64,000 bases of DNA from Welwitschia mirabilis (GCA_051453625.1 JBOZIK010000001.1:96118669-96182668); one strand, 5' to 3'; positions 9,142-22,234 are shown, counted from the stretch's first letter. Notes: a model not told the origin generated them from the letters alone. Numbers and translations are program-made.

Positions 9142-11406
9142 TATTGGCATGATAAATTTTTAGAACTGCATGATTTTTCTTCTTGTAATTTTTTAATTCA
9201 GTTTTTATTTTTCTAGTGGTGGGTATGTGTTTTCTTTCTAGTGATGGGTATTAGTCCTTTTCTAGTGAAACATGAAATAGTTGATTTTCTAAGTTCTATT
9301 TAGTTTTTCATTTTAATTTAAAATTTATCTTCATATATTTGATATTTTGTGTTACAGGTATAATGACTTTCTTATAGGTTGCAACTGAAACTAGGATTGT
9401 AAAAGAAGAAAAACTAAATTTTAACTCTAACATTTTTTTGTGTGTTTTATATTTCTATTATCTTGTACAAGTTTCTATAAATTTATAGTCTTATGTCAAT
9501 TAGAAATTAAAAACATTTAGGTTTTATTTTCTTAGGTTGTATTCATTAAGTTATAGTTGATTCGATTTTCTATAAACATTTTCTGAGACCTGCAACTAGA
9601 AACTTATCATGTAGATCTAAATTTAACCTCTTTCTTTTTTCAAACTGCTCTGCCTCAAATAACTAGTGCCACTACCTTTTCTAACTGACGTTGCCAGCTT
9701 TCTTGCTCAGAATAGTCTAAAATTTTGCATAGAACCTCAGTTGACCTCTCTAAAACTTGGCTATTATTTGACATACTTTAAATCCTTAAAAACATGGAAA
9801 AATATGACCTTGTGCTCAAATTTTGTAACATGTTTTTTAAAACTTTAAGATGGGTTGAGAATTTAATCTATTTCAAACACCTTCCAAACTACAATTTGTT
9901 TAGTCATACAGTTTTTAGAACCATTAAAAATCTAAACAAACTATAAAAGATTTCATTTGTCCTAAGCAAACTCTAGGGGACTACCTTCAATGCAATCCAT
10001 ACCATTCACAAGTACAAAATTCTTTTGACATTAGATAGGCCTTTAAAGAGTATTTGCAAAGCCTAGAATCCCCTGCATACATAGATCAACCTATTTATAA
10101 TGTTAAGTTTCAGAATTCATATTGAATAATAGGAGTTTGATCCCATGCCTTCTATTGCCTCTCGTAATCCTTACCCTTTATCTTATTTGCTATATTCATT
10201 ATTCTTTAATCAATACCCTTTATCTTACTACTTGTAACAATCCTCCTCATATTTCTTCAAGAATATCTTCCAAAGATTTTTAGAAGGTGCTACCCAAATA
10301 TCTTCTAATATGCCTCAATACCATTCAAATTTTATGGATAAAACCATTAATAAAATCAAGAAAAATATTAAGTAAATTCTTCAATAAATAACTGGGACCA
10401 ATGCTCAAATCATAAGCTCTTAACCAATAACAAGAAGACAACATTCTTACATTCCATAAATCTATAAGTCTTAAAAACATTAAAAGAATTGATGATAGTA
10501 AAATCAATAATGCCTAAGATATCTCCTTCAAGAATGAGGAATAAATCCATGAAGGAACCCATGAAAAAACCTATAAGATAAGCTATGAGAACCTTGAGTC
10601 TCAGAATGCATTATAAAGTGAATTACTAGATGCAAATAGGTTATACTTTGGATAAAATTAGATAAATCAAACAACTAGGAATTAGTAGAGAGTGAGCATC
10701 CCTTTAAGAAATATTATAGATTATTGAGCTGCATGACAAAGGACGAATCAATAAGTAACATTGATAAAAAAGACAACATTGAAAAAGAACCTATCTTTAA
10801 ATCACAACCATTGTTACTCACATAACCATATGAGAAAGAATCCCCCAAAAGACTTAATAAAAAGAAGAGCATTAGGAAAAGCCCATTCATGACCCATCTT
10901 ATGAGCAACCTTTTCCATAACAAACTCTTGAGCCAACTGTGTCATTTTCATCTTTCTGTTCTATGCAAGATCTAAATCTTAATGAAGAAGACAAAGCTAA
11001 TTTAACATTGAAACCACTCCCTAATAAATCTCTTAATGAATATTTACCTTGTAAAATGATCTCTAAATCATTATTGTCTTCACCTCAAGATAATGTTTTT
11101 CATAAGTTGTTAAATATTAAAGGATGAACAAATTTTGAATTTAAATGCATAAATTTTACTACTAATATTAATGTTTTTCTAATTTTTATGGATTCATGCA
11201 TAAATATTTACAAGAATTCTCTTTTATCTTTGAATGCTTCATATAATTTTAATTCATTATCCAATCATTGCATTTACGACCTTGAGCCTGCATGCATGCA
11301 TTACCTTGGAAAATTCCTTTTGAAATTTCTAGCTCCATTGTGTGATTTTATATTAGACTTTTATTTTATAATAGTTTTTCCTTTTAATCTAGATTTAATT
11401 TTGTAA
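9142..11406 (+). pseudogene. Element D internal region: leader and degenerate gag-like sequence
   Basis: After the PBS comes a leader with ctagtggtgggta and ctagtgatgggtattagtcc, the same kind of phrase found in elements B and C. From about 9940 there are decayed gag-like frames (AAACTCTAGGGGACTACCT corresponds to the R-x-L-R-D-Y-type gag start). A second conserved segment at 11,130-11,406 (gaatttaaatgcataaattt, then atggattcatgcataaata) is homologous to 31,010-31,260 in element B. No protease, RT or integrase is present, so the element is non-autonomous or internally deleted. Confidence 0.5.
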
Positions 11407-12660
11407 AAAAAAATGGTAAAAACATTTGTGCTTTGTACCCTCTCTTATTTAAAACCATCTAAGTAGTACTACCTGTACAATCATTGCCTTAAACATTTTC
11501 ATGTAGAAAACTCCAAATATCATGCATGACATAAAATCAATCACCATTGTCTTAAATCCCATCACCTCTCTATTTCACCTTGGAAATATCTCCTTAAGTT
11601 TATCAATCAGCCTCCTCTTCCATCTATTCATGAGATTTTAATATTAGATTATCCTAGTTAATGACATTTAATGAACAAACTGCTAATAAGTGATAGAGTT
11701 ACAAGTTAGGTAGAGTTTAAGGATGCTTGTAGTTTTTCAATAAAAGATTTTTTGTATTTTTGAGTTATCTTATTAAGGTTAGCTTTACTTAAAATCTTAT
11801 AATTATAAAATATGGCTGAACTAAGGTGAAATTTATTTTCATGCTATGTTAATTATTTTCAAAGCATTTTATGTGGATAAAATTTCTTTTGATTAGGCCA
11901 ATAATCTAATAACCCCTTCATGTGCATCAAAATATATTGAATATGTGAGGAAGTAATATAAAGACAATGAAATATCTTATCTCCACAAAAAAGCACATCA
12001 CATATTAATTAACTCAAATTGGATTTAGTTAACTACATAATAGTTATGAATTCTCACTAGTAATGTAGCTCTAACAATGTATTTTATGACATATTCAATT
12101 GCATCAGGGTTATAGAGACTCACTGGCAATGCAGCGTTAGCTCCTTTGTCCATCAACATGCTTAATTCTATTGGAAGGGGACGTTATAATACTAGATGCC
12201 GAATTTGATCTAAATGCTTAAAACAAAGAATAAAGTGTGACTATGAAAAAGGTAAAAATTGGAAAGAAAAAAGGTGGAATTTGGTATGCTTTTATGTTTA
12301 TTTTCTTTAACTTGTATACTTGAAAATTTGCTTAATTGATTTTTGAATTTTTATAGGGTTACTTAGAACATACTTGATTTTTTCTGCACTGTGATCCATT
12401 TAAATTTTAAATAAAATTAACAAGATTTTTAATAAATGTAACCATTAATGTAGGAATTTCATCTTTTAAATTTATGAATGATACATTTTTCCATTAGAGT
12501 CCATGTTTGATTTTACCTAAGATTGTATTATAGTTTTCTTTTTCTTTAATATTTTAAAAAATCATGTAATGTAATTGATTTTTTACAAATCTTTGTATCA
12601 AATTTTCTATCTTTATAACTTTGAGGACATAGTTTAGTTTTGATGAGAGGGTATAATATC
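11407..12660 (+). mobile_element. Element D 3' non-coding internal region
   Basis: 11,880-12,210 aligns with 41,720-42,020 of element B, and in reverse with 33,630-33,840 of element C. All have paired phrases of the type ttagttaactac...gctctaa...attcaactacattagggcta. It ends with tttgaggacatagtttagtt at about 12,622, equivalent to the gaggacaa segment that precedes the 3' LTR in Athila-like elements. A clear 3' LTR does not follow. Confidence 0.55.
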
Positions 12661-14129
12661 AATTTTTATAGATTTTTTTTGAATTTTAGGTCTTATTTGA
12701 TTTTTTTTGGATGTGTATTTTTAATTAATTTGAAAAGAGGCTTTACGTCTACCTGCTTTAGCTCTATCTCAGTCTTATCATCTTGATCCAGTGCCTCACA
12801 TCTTCCTGCATACCTCTGCCGAGCTCGCCAGTCATCTATCGCTACTATGTTGTGTTACCCTATGTTTCTGTTGCAGTTTTTCTGCCTCTTACTTGGTCCT
12901 TTTCACATTTTGCATTTTTTTTCATTTTTGAAGACAACATTTCTCCCCTCGTATTACTCCGCTGCATTTCCTTGTGAGCACTACATTATCATTACTTATC
13001 AACCTAAAAATGGGCACTTCACTGTTTGCCAGATCTCCTTGTTGCACCAGCATCTACTACATTCCTTGTTCGATGGTCTCCCTTTTGCTATACTTCCATT
13101 TCAATTATGCTTAATAATTTAAGATAGTGCCTCTTTTTCACATCTACACTCATTGCCTATAGCTCTATCATGTTTGCTTACTCCTATCACTACACCAACT
13201 CCTCTATTTTTTTTCACCTGCTATTACAACTTTATTGCATCACATTTGTGTTCCATCAAATTTATTGCCCTTACTTACTTTTAGCTTCACCTGTGCTTTG
13301 CGTAGATAATGCCTGTGTTCGACTCCCATGAAGTATCTTCCCTAATTCTGCTAGTCGATACTTTCATGTACCATGTCCTGTCTTCTACTTCCACACATCA
13401 TATATTGCCTTCTGCTACCACACATCATGTCCTGCCTGCTCCTATTATGACTTGTTGCTCTTATGATTTTTTAACTTGGCATTTATTTTCACATTTTCAA
13501 ATTATTGATTAATGGATGAGGTGGTAAAGCATCGTATATATAGTGTTCCTATTTTTTTAAAATGCTATATCTCTGGAATAGGCATGATATCAACCATTTC
13601 CTCCACTTTTACTGCTACTTCTGCATTTTACATGAATCTAAGATAACAATTCTATCTGTTTTGTGAAAAACATAGAGCTTCTCTTTACAAGCTTCTAATC
13701 TACCTCTCTTTGTATCTTTTTGTTGAATAAATCTTTATTGTTTTATCTGGGATCTCACTAAGGCACTAAAGGATTATGGTCTTCACTATTATTATAGGAA
13801 ATCTAATAGCGCCTACTTCTCATTGAAGTCTAACTTGAAAAAACACTACTACATCTCATCTTCATTTTGAAATGCTCCTGATAAAGAGAGGTGACTAGTT
13901 TTTCTATCTGAGGTAAAGATATATGGTAGAAAATATAGAAGCACCAGGAGATATTTTATTCTTATGAAAGTTTGTCTCTAGGAAAAAGATGTTAAATTCA
14001 CTTCCATCACCTATGTTTCTTTTTCTCACAATCCATGATGACCTTCCCCATTTTCTGTTAACCCTGTTAGCATCTATTTCATTAGTGAATCTTTCTTCTT
14101 TTTAACACCACATGCTATCTTCAACAATT
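12661..14129. other. Unassigned, locally GC-richer, pyrimidine-rich plus strand
   Basis: 12,740-13,500 is richer in G+C than its surroundings and pyrimidine-rich, with short direct repeats (cacacatcatatattgcctt / cacacatcatgtcctgcctg near 13,392-13,440). A TATA-like tatatatag at 13,535 and an aataaatctttatt at 13,727 would fit a promoter and polyadenylation signal of a solo LTR. No LTR ends or coding homology could be shown. Confidence 0.35.
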
Positions 14130-14215
14130 GCTAGCTTGATGCAATGGTAGAGGGCTTTATTTGCTAAGGATGAGGTTTAGAGTTCGAGTCCTTTTAAAGT
14201 ATTTTTTTTTTAAAA
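14130..14215 (+). mobile_element. tRNA-derived SINE head or tRNA pseudogene
   Basis: gctagcttgatgcaatggta resembles a tRNA D-arm/box A (TRGCnnAnnnGGTAGAG). About 35 bp later gagttcgagtcc matches box B (GGTTCGANTCC). The acceptor stem does not pair and no CCA-proximal arm is visible, so it is not a working tRNA. A T-rich run follows (14,202-14,210). This spacing is standard for the Pol III promoter of plant tRNA-derived SINEs. Confidence 0.55.
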
Positions 14216-16192
14216 TTTTATCTCTTATAGCGTGCACATGAAAGATTGCTCAACCACAAGCTATTGTTAAGCACATGTCTTTAGCTTAGCTATTGCTTAA
14301 ATTTAGCTTAGTTACATGCACATAGGTAATTTTTCATTTTTAGCTATTTTGAGCTTATTTTGGGCATTTTTCTCTCAATGTCTTGAGTTTTGGAATATTT
14401 TTCACATTGTAAGCCCCCAACTTAGATTATAAGCATTTTTTAAATGTTTTTCTAAAGGTTTTTAGGCATTTTTTGCTAATTATAATCCTTAATTTTGTTT
14501 TTTCCTCATTAAGTTAAGCTTGGAAAGTGGAGAAAGATCAACTTGACTAGATTTTTTCCTCTCACTGAGGACCTCTTTCTTAATTTATATTAATTAATCT
14601 AAGTCTAGGATGTTGAGTAAGATCCACTTAGCTTAACTATACCAAGTTAATCCCTATTCTTGTGACCGTCTTTTTGGTGTTTTCCTTTACTTCTTCTCAC
14701 ATTCAAAATTTAATTTTTTGTAAGCAAGGTTTAAAATTGAAAATTATCNNNNNNNNNNNNNNNNNNNNNNNNNNNNNNNNNNNNNNNNNNNNNNNNNNNN
14801 NNNNNNNNNNNNNNNNNNNNNNNNNNNNNNNNNNTGTTAGGCTACACTACCTTTGAGCTTGTTATGTAGTTTTAACTACCTTAACTATGAAGCTTAGGTC
14901 ATGCGAAGAGGGGTGTCTCTCCTAAGCGGAAACCTCCTAAGCGCCTTAAGGTCTAGATTCTTGCATATGTCTTGGTAATTGAGGGTATATTAGGTGAAGG
15001 CCAGAGGCACAGTGATAAGGTCTACTTAAATTTTATCACCAAGTTGATATGAAGTCATAAGTGCAATTAAATTTAAAAATTTTATGAGTCTAAGATACAA
15101 GAAGATCACTAACATTGCATGGTACTCTCCCTTAAGGGGGTATATAGCTGAGATAATCAAAATTGGCCAGCAACTTGAACATCCCACTAAGGTAATTCAC
15201 ATGTTTATCCTTTTACTCTCTTAAGAGATAAAGATACCATCCTTTGATAGGATGTGATAATTACTTGGATTTAGGAATAAACTCTAAAATTGACAAATCT
15301 ACATCTTCATCACTTAATAATCAAATTAAGCTCCCTTTGCATTAAAATTTACCTCACTCACATTAAGAACTTTTTAATAAAATACCTTACTTGTTCTTAT
15401 GTGAGTAAGTTTTTTATTATTTAGGGCGAAGGATTATCTTAGTTGTCACACATTATGGTTTGGATAGATTACTTGGATTTTTAGGATTGATTCCCTTTTA
15501 TTGTAACTATACCTTTTCATTTTGACTTTGTTTTCTTCATTTTATTGTAACTTGAATAGATCACATGAACTTGTGGCTAAAAGCAAGATTTATTTTTAGA
15601 TGATCATACATTGTTTTTAATTTTTTCTAGATTTTTCCCATCTTTTTGGATTTTTGTGCATTTTCTTTATGTGTCAGATAGATTTTTTTTTTTAGTAGTG
15701 GATGTGAGTAAAATCCCTATAAGATTCGACTTTATCTCATAACTTATTAAACATTATTTTCTTAGCATTTATTATGGCTACTTTATCAAAAGGTAGATTC
15801 TAGATTTTGTTAGATAGATTCACACCCATATTGACTATCAAAATAATGGCCAACCTTAGGGTAATCTTACATGATACTCAGAGTTGGAAGAATTAGAATG
15901 AAAACTTCATGTCTACAATGTGCATTTATGAATTTGATAAAGATTTATTTTAACAAGCACATGTCCTCTTCAGAATCTAGATGAAAAAGATGCATGACAA
16001 TCCATTGATCATAAGATCACAAAGATAACATAAAAATCAGTGGCCACTTCACAAAAAAGTTAGTTGATAAAGGAAATTTTAGTTATACTAGCTATTGTAC
16101 TTTATGTAATACATTTTATGCAAATAGTAATCTTAAATTAATCAATCTCATCATAAGCATAAGCAATCTTGATTATAAAAGTGATAAAATAT
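14216..16192. other. Unassigned; right part may hold the 5' end of the copia element
   Basis: AT-rich with an 86-N gap (14,749-14,834). No clear gene. From ATG at about 15,775 a decayed plus-strand frame runs to the LINE-1 insertion point at 16,192. It could be the start of the copia gag that resumes at 22,810, but the similarity is weak and no initiator-Met-type primer site was found upstream. Confidence 0.3.
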
Positions 16193-16409
16193 GGGGTTTT
16201 GAGCTTCGCGAGATTGGTGGATTTGGAGAATAGGAGGATACAGATCTTGGAGGATCGTGGTTCAGTAGGGGCAGTTTCGATCCTTGATCATGGAGCAGGG
16301 GGGTGTTTTCAATCACAGGATAGGCTATTGTCAAGTAAGTTATAAGAGTCCTTTCGTTTTATAGTTTTAATCAGTTTTTTAGGGTTTTCTAAAGGGGTTT
16401 AACTCTAAT

Positions 16410-17480
16410 ATGGAGAAGACTCTGTTCTCCAGGGAAGGGAATTCCCTCGTATTAGACATTGATGAAGATGCATGTAGTAAAATCAAGAAAAATCTTAAGT
16501 TCAGCCTCATAAGCAAGTTTATCTCATCTGATCCTCGACCTCAGTTAGATCAAATCCATAATTGGATAACAATGAAATGAATAGGGATTAGTAAGGTTGA
16601 TGTTATTGTAATACCAAAAGGGTTGGTTTTATTCCAGCTAGACAATGAATAAGATCGGGATGAAATCTTCACAAGAGGACCATGGTTTTTTGGAGTTAGA
16701 GGCCTTGCCCTAAGCAAATGAATGCTGGGGGCATAATCGGACTTGCACCTATTTAAGAAACTTCCAATTTGGATTTACATCCACAATTTTACCCTAGAAT
16801 TTTGGTATGAATATCTACTAAGAACAATGACCAGTTAGTTTTGAGATCTGATCAAGTTGGATCGAATTAGAATTAAATAAACTAGATTAGTTTTAGCTAG
16901 ATTCTATATGTGGATGAGTTTCAAATATGCTAAGGAAATCAAATCCCTAAAGTTTAGATCCAAATCGGAAACTTATGATCTAGAAGTCACATATGAGAAA
17001 CTTCTGATTTCCTGCTTAACCTATGGAAAATTAGGATACTCCTCTAGAAGATCTGCTTCTCCTGAGAAGAAATGCTTATATTATGGAAGATTGGATTACC
17101 TATAAGAAGAATGCCAGAAGAGATTGATTAAAATTGATGAAAAGCAAAAGTAAACTTGCACTTTTTGTGGGAAGACTGATCATAATCAGAACATATGCCG
17201 ACGCAAGCAAAGGAAGGAATAAATTCAAAAAAGCACCACCGTTTTTCTAAAGGAAAACAAGAGAAAGGAAGATCCAAAAAAAAAAAAAAAACCAATTTCA
17301 ACCTCTCATGGAGGAGAATAACACCTAATAAAACCTTCAAGATGATGAATCTAATGAAGTGAAAACCCAGACGAAGGAAAGGCCTAGCAACAAAATCTTA
17401 TAAGAATGAAAAACTGTAGAGGATGTTACAAATAGTTCTTAAGTTACTATCGAAGACATATTAAAAAAAGGATGAGCACC
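16410..17480 (+). pseudogene. LINE-1 ORF1: DUF4283 and zinc-knuckle RNA-binding protein
   Basis: The start is taken at ATG 16,410 (MEKTLFSREGNSLVLDIDED). The DUF4283 core is visible as FTRGPWFFGV followed by LPIWIYIHNFTLEFW, then RLVLARFYMW. Two cysteine-containing segments follow; the second is an intact CCHC knuckle at 17,157-17,198. In plant L1 elements ORF1 binds the LINE RNA and forms the RNP. Several in-frame stops interrupt the frame. It is followed by a lysine-rich tail and then ORF2. Confidence 0.8.
17157..17198 (+). other. Intact CCHC zinc knuckle in LINE-1 ORF1
   Basis: Codons read CTFCGKTDHNQNIC, a perfect C-x2-C-x4-H-x4-C knuckle. It is better preserved than the preceding one (CLTYGKLGY), which has lost its second cysteine. 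Confidence 0.9.
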
Positions 17481-17504
17481 CAGAAAGGGGTAAAAACACC
17501 TCTA

Positions 17505-20500
17505 ATGAATTATCTCTCATGGAACTGTAGGGGATTAGGGTCCTCCTACAAGAAAATACCCTAAAAAATTTGATTACTNNNNNNNNNNNNNNNNNNNNNN
17601 NNNNNNNNNNNNNNNNNNNNNNNNNNNNNNNNNNNNNNNNNNNNNNNNNNNNNNNNNNNNNNNNNNNNNNNNNNNNNNNNNNNNNNNNNNNNNNNNNNNN
17701 NNNNNNNNNNNNNNNNNNNNNNNNNNNNNNNNNNNNNNNNNNNNNNNNNNNNNNNNNNNNNNNNNNNNNNNNNNNNNNNNNNNNNNNNNNNNNNNNNNNN
17801 NNNNNNNNNNNNNNNNNNNNNNNNNNNNNNNNNNNNNNNNNNNNNNNNNNNNNATCAGGTGGTGATAACTAGAACTCTAGAGAGGCTTCTATCTTAAAAA
17901 TTTTTTCGGTAAGATACTCCCTCACAGATATACCGATCATTGGCTGCAAATACACATGGTCGAATAGAAGAGCAGGTACAAAGCTAATAATGTCCAAGAT
18001 TGACAAAGTACTGGCTGAGAGACATTTAGATAAATTTTATCTTAAAGCATGTGGCCTAAATAGGATTGCCTTGGATCACCATTCCATTATGATCNNNNNN
18101 NNNNNNNNNNNNNCCTTGAAAATCCTATTTCATATGGAATGGTATTAGATCAACCAAGCAGAAACTAGAGAGCTGTACGATGGTATACAAACTATTACTT
18201 TCTTATATAGAGGCTTCAATACATTGAAGGCTGACATAAGAGATTGAATAAGGAAAGACAAGAAGAGGTTTAACTCAAAAGCTGAAATCGAGGAAGAACT
18301 CAAATGCATTCAAATTGAACAAGAGAAGGGAGTTAATCAGGAAAGCCTTCAAAACAAAGGATATCAGTGCCTAATGAATCTTTAAGAAATACATAAGAAC
18401 GAAGAACATTATTAGAGAAAATGATCAAGGATCAAGTGGCTTAAAGAAGATGACAGACACACTAAATTCTTCTTCTAGCAAGCCAACCAACATAGATCTA
18501 ATAACAGAATCAAAAGGCTTACAATAGGAGGCTGAGTCATAGAAAACGAAGAAGAAATAGCAAAGGAATTATAGGTCCATCTTCAAAGAGTTTGGGAATA
18601 AGACGATATCACCCCTAGCCTAATCCTAGAAAATAAGAAGATTTTATAGGAGGATAACCAAATTCTGAGTAAACCTCTGAGTAGAGAGAAGATACTAGNN
18701 NNNNNNNNNNNNNNNNNNNNNNNNNNNNNNNNNNNNNNNNNNNNNNNNNNNNNNNNNNNNNNNNNNNNNNNNNNNNNNNNNNNNNNNNNNNNNNNNNNNN
18801 NNNNNNNNNNNNNNNNNNNNNNNNNNNNNNNNNNNNNNNNNNNNNNNNNNNNNNNNNNNNNNNNNNNNNNNNNNNNNNNNNNNNNNNNNNNNNNNNNNNN
18901 NNNNNNNNNNNNNNNNNNNNNNNNNNNNNNNNNNNNNNNNNNNNNNNNNNNNNNNNNNNNNNNNNNNNNNNNNNNNNNNNNNNNNNNNNNNNNNNNNNNN
19001 NNNNNNNNNNNNNNNNNNNNNNNNNNNNNNNNNNNNNNNNNNNNNNNNNNNNNNNNNNNNNNNNNNNNNNNNNNNNNNNNNNNNNNNNNNNNNNNNNNNN
19101 NNNNNNNNNNNNNNNNNNNNNNNNNNNNNNNNNNNNNNNNNNNNNNNNNNNNNNNNNNNNNNNNNNNNNNNNNNNNNNNNNNNNNNNNNNNNNNNNNNNN
19201 NNNNNNNNNNNNNNNNNNNNNNNNNNNNNNNNNNNNNNNNNNNNNNNNNNNNNNNNNNNNNNNNNNNNNNNNNNNNNNNNNNNNNNNNNNNNNNNNNNNN
19301 NNNNNNNNNNNNNNNNNNNNNNNNNNNNNNNNNNNNNNNNNNNNNNNNNNNNNNNNNNNNNNNNNNNNNNNNNNNNNNNNNNNNNNNNNNNNNNNNNNNN
19401 NNNNNNNNNNNNNNNNNNNNNNNNNNNNNNNNNNNNNNNNNNNNNNNNNNNNNNNNNNNNNNNNNNNNNNNNNNNNNNNNNNNNNNNNNNNNNNNNNNNN
19501 NNNNNNNNNNNNNNNNNNNNNTTAAAAAGCACAAATTTTCGCTTCTCATTACTAAACTAGATATTGCAAATGCTTATGACTTAGTTAATTGGCAAGCTTT
19601 AGGGTGCATTATTAGGAAAATTGGTTTCTTTCAAGATATTATTAACCTATGGCTAGATATGTATGCTTTCACTAAGTTTAATGTGGAGGTTAATAGTCAC
19701 AGATCAAACTTCTTCTTAGTGGAAAGAGGTTTGAGACAAGGGGACTCTCTATCCCCATACCTTTTTTTATTTGTGATGAATGTTTTATANNNNNNNNNNN
19801 NNNNNNNNNNNNNNNNNNNNNNNNNNNNNNNNNNNNNNNNNNNNNNNNNNNNNNNNNNNNNNNNNNNNNNNNNNNNNNNNNNNNNNNNNCTCTCTATCCC
19901 CATACCTTTTTCTATTTGTGATGAATGTTTTATAAGTTTTTTTAAGAAACAACGGAGTTACAGGAATCAGAATTAGAGGTCAAATTTTTCTCAATAATCA
20001 CTATGCAGGTGATACCATCATCATGACTAAGGCGACAAGCCAGCAAGTAAAAGCTATAAAAAATGCCATGAACACATTTGCAGAGGCAACATGGATTCAC
20101 ACTAATTGGAATAAATTAAGAATACATACCTTGGGAAGATAATGTATCAGAGGGGGGAAATCACCCACATCATGAATGCACAGTTAGGAGACCTTCAGGA
20201 CATCTACTTGGGCATTTCCCTCTAGAATTCGCATAGGAGAAGTACCTAGAATTACATTTTGGAATCTATACAAAGGATGTACATCTCTTAGTAAAACAAC
20301 TTTCTGTGCTCAAAGGCTAGAATCATTCTTACAAATTCTTATATAATTTCTTCCTTTTAATATATAGCTTTCATTATCGTTCCCCTAAAGAATATCATAC
20401 AAAAAATTAACAGGATCTTAAAAGATTTTATCTGCTCAGGGAGAAAAGACCACCACCAAATATATCTTTATAAACGGGAAATCATAGCTCGTCTTAAGAA

Positions 20501-21240
20501 ATCAGGAGAATGGGGAATTCAAAAACCTAAATATTGTATTTTCACAGGAGCTCAAAGGATTCTAAAGAGATTACAAGAGGGAGGACAGCCATGGAGTGAC
20601 TTAATTAATCACAAGTATAGAAATTGGACAATTGAGTAAGGGATGTCGCATCTAAGGAAGCATCTTTGCAAAGCTCACCAACAACTTACTAAATTGAAAG
20701 TTTCTAATAATGAAATGTCCAAACAGATCTTAATCAAGAAATAGGACAAACAAGATGGTTACAAGNNNNNNNNNNNNNNNNNNNNNNNNNNNNNNNNNNN
20801 NNNNNNNNNNNNNNNNNNNNNNNNNNNNNNNNNNNNNNNNNNNNNNNNNNNNNNNNNNNNNNNNNATTAGAGGGGACAAATAACAAAAAAATTAAAGTCT
20901 TCTATTGGCTGAAAGAGCATCACTGAATTTTGACAAGAGATCGATTATCAAAAAGGGGATTTTAACTTGATACCAAATGTTCCATCTATTAGTCTAATCC
21001 AAAAATAGCATAGCATCTCTTTCATTAATGCATTTGGAGTAAGGTTCTAATTACCATAAAAACAAAATACTATTAAAGTTGTGGCACCCTTGACATGCAT
21101 TTAGTGGATGGGATTCGCTTAACTTTATCGCAAAGTTGGTGGATCAGAAATAGTATACTTTTCAATAATGCCCCCTTACCCTTCCCTATTTATACAACTA
21201 GAAAGATTATACACACTCATTCTCAAATTAAAATTACCAT
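17505..21240 (+). pseudogene. LINE-1 ORF2: endonuclease, reverse transcriptase, zf-RVT
   Basis: ORF2 starts MNYLSWNCRGLGSS (ATG 17,505), the classic AP-endonuclease opening of plant L1 ORF2. The endonuclease end is seen near 17,920-18,094 (CKYTWSNRRAGTKL, LDHHSIMI). The pre-RT linker is at about 18,420 (RIKWLKEDDRHTKFF). RT is clear at 19,540-20,100: LDIANAYDLVNW, then RGLRQGDSLSPYLFLFVM. The catalytic YADD box reads HYAGDTIIM at 20,002-20,013, so one catalytic aspartate position is altered. zf-RVT-like sequence is near 20,900-21,150. Stops, frameshifts and four gaps make it dead. Confidence 0.85.
18699..19521. other. Assembly gap (823 N) inside LINE-1 ORF2
   Basis: Falls between the pre-RT linker and the RT palm. 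The missing part should encode the RT fingers. Confidence 0.9.
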
Positions 21241-22234
21241 GGAAGCCACTTCAACCTATGAGCCTGCTGACCCAAGCTTATTTGAGGGATGCCCGGAGCT
21301 GTGGAAAAAAATACAGGCAGTGGGGTGAGAAACCCTTCTGCACAAACTGAGAGGATATATGGGGGCTGATATAGCCTCTTTTTATAGGTGATAGAGATAA
21401 GGACGAATAACTTTCAGAAGAACTTTAATAGAAATTTCTGAAGAATATTTCGCCAGACTGTTGGAGGTCCCAGTGGAAGGTGAGAGGATCCCGTTCAGAA
21501 GCAGAATCCAATGAGAAGGTCTTCATTTCTTTGCAGGTGAAATTCCTAAACTGCCTAGTGAACATATTAGCAGGAAGGCATTACTGCTTCCTTGGGAACT
21601 CGAGGCAGAACTGGTGGATAGATATTTCATTTAATCTGGTAATTGTTCTAAGCTTTCCAGTATTAATTTCATGTTTTTTAAGGCTCTTGACCTAGGATAC
21701 TAATGAATATTCCCTATTTCTTTATTCGAGTTCTTAAGCGTAAGGACTCCTCAAGGCACTTAGGTTTAATCTTAGCCCTTTAGAGAGTAGCACAAGAAGC
21801 TTAGGCTAGAGAGGCCTCCTCACCTCCTCCACATTGTCGTCCTCACCAGACCCTCCCAGGAGAACATCTTCCAGAAGTTCCTCCTCAGTTAGGAACCCTA
21901 CTCCTAAAAAAATAGCAGCTCATTCTAGCCCTAGCAATAGGGGGATTCTTCATCCCTAGCTCACTCAAAAGGATTATCTTCACCCTTGGCCTAATAAAAA
22001 ACTCTTGAGGAGCATCCTCCTAGCCTAGCCCAAGCTTAGTCTTCATCTCACCTTTTCCCAGCTTCAAGTCCGTCTTCTCTAGCTCATCCTTCCTAGAAAC
22101 AAGATGGGCATGCCCAGCACTCTTCTTCTCTAGCTTCAGGTCCTAGTTCTCCCCAAAGCTCTACTTCTGACTCCTCTTCTACAGAATCCCAACTCCAAAC
22201 TTAGGATCTTAACATAAATGCAATCAGAAGGGAG
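21241..22234 (+). pseudogene. LINE-1 linker between zf-RVT and J domain
   Basis: In successive frames this gives EATSTYEPADPSLFEGCPEL, then TLIEISEEYFARLLEVPVEG and EIPKLPSEHISRKALLLPWE, then a long Ser/Pro/Arg-rich stretch from about 21,810 (TSSRSSSSVRNPTPKK) to 22,200 (SSTSDSSSTESQ). It looks like a decayed C-terminal extension or third ORF, not non-coding DNA: base composition is more GC-rich and frames change only at a few points. I do not recognise the folded part. The serine-rich part is probably disordered and leads directly, in frame, into the J-domain remnant. Confidence 0.5.

Noticed and set aside
12783-13122. Overlapping plus-strand frames of 64 and 91 codons
   Set aside because: Phe/Leu/Ser-rich translation of pyrimidine-rich DNA; no domain, and both frames end in repeats.
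14130-14215. Functional tRNA gene
   Set aside because: D- and T-arm consensus is present but the acceptor stem does not pair and the anticodon arm is not convincing.
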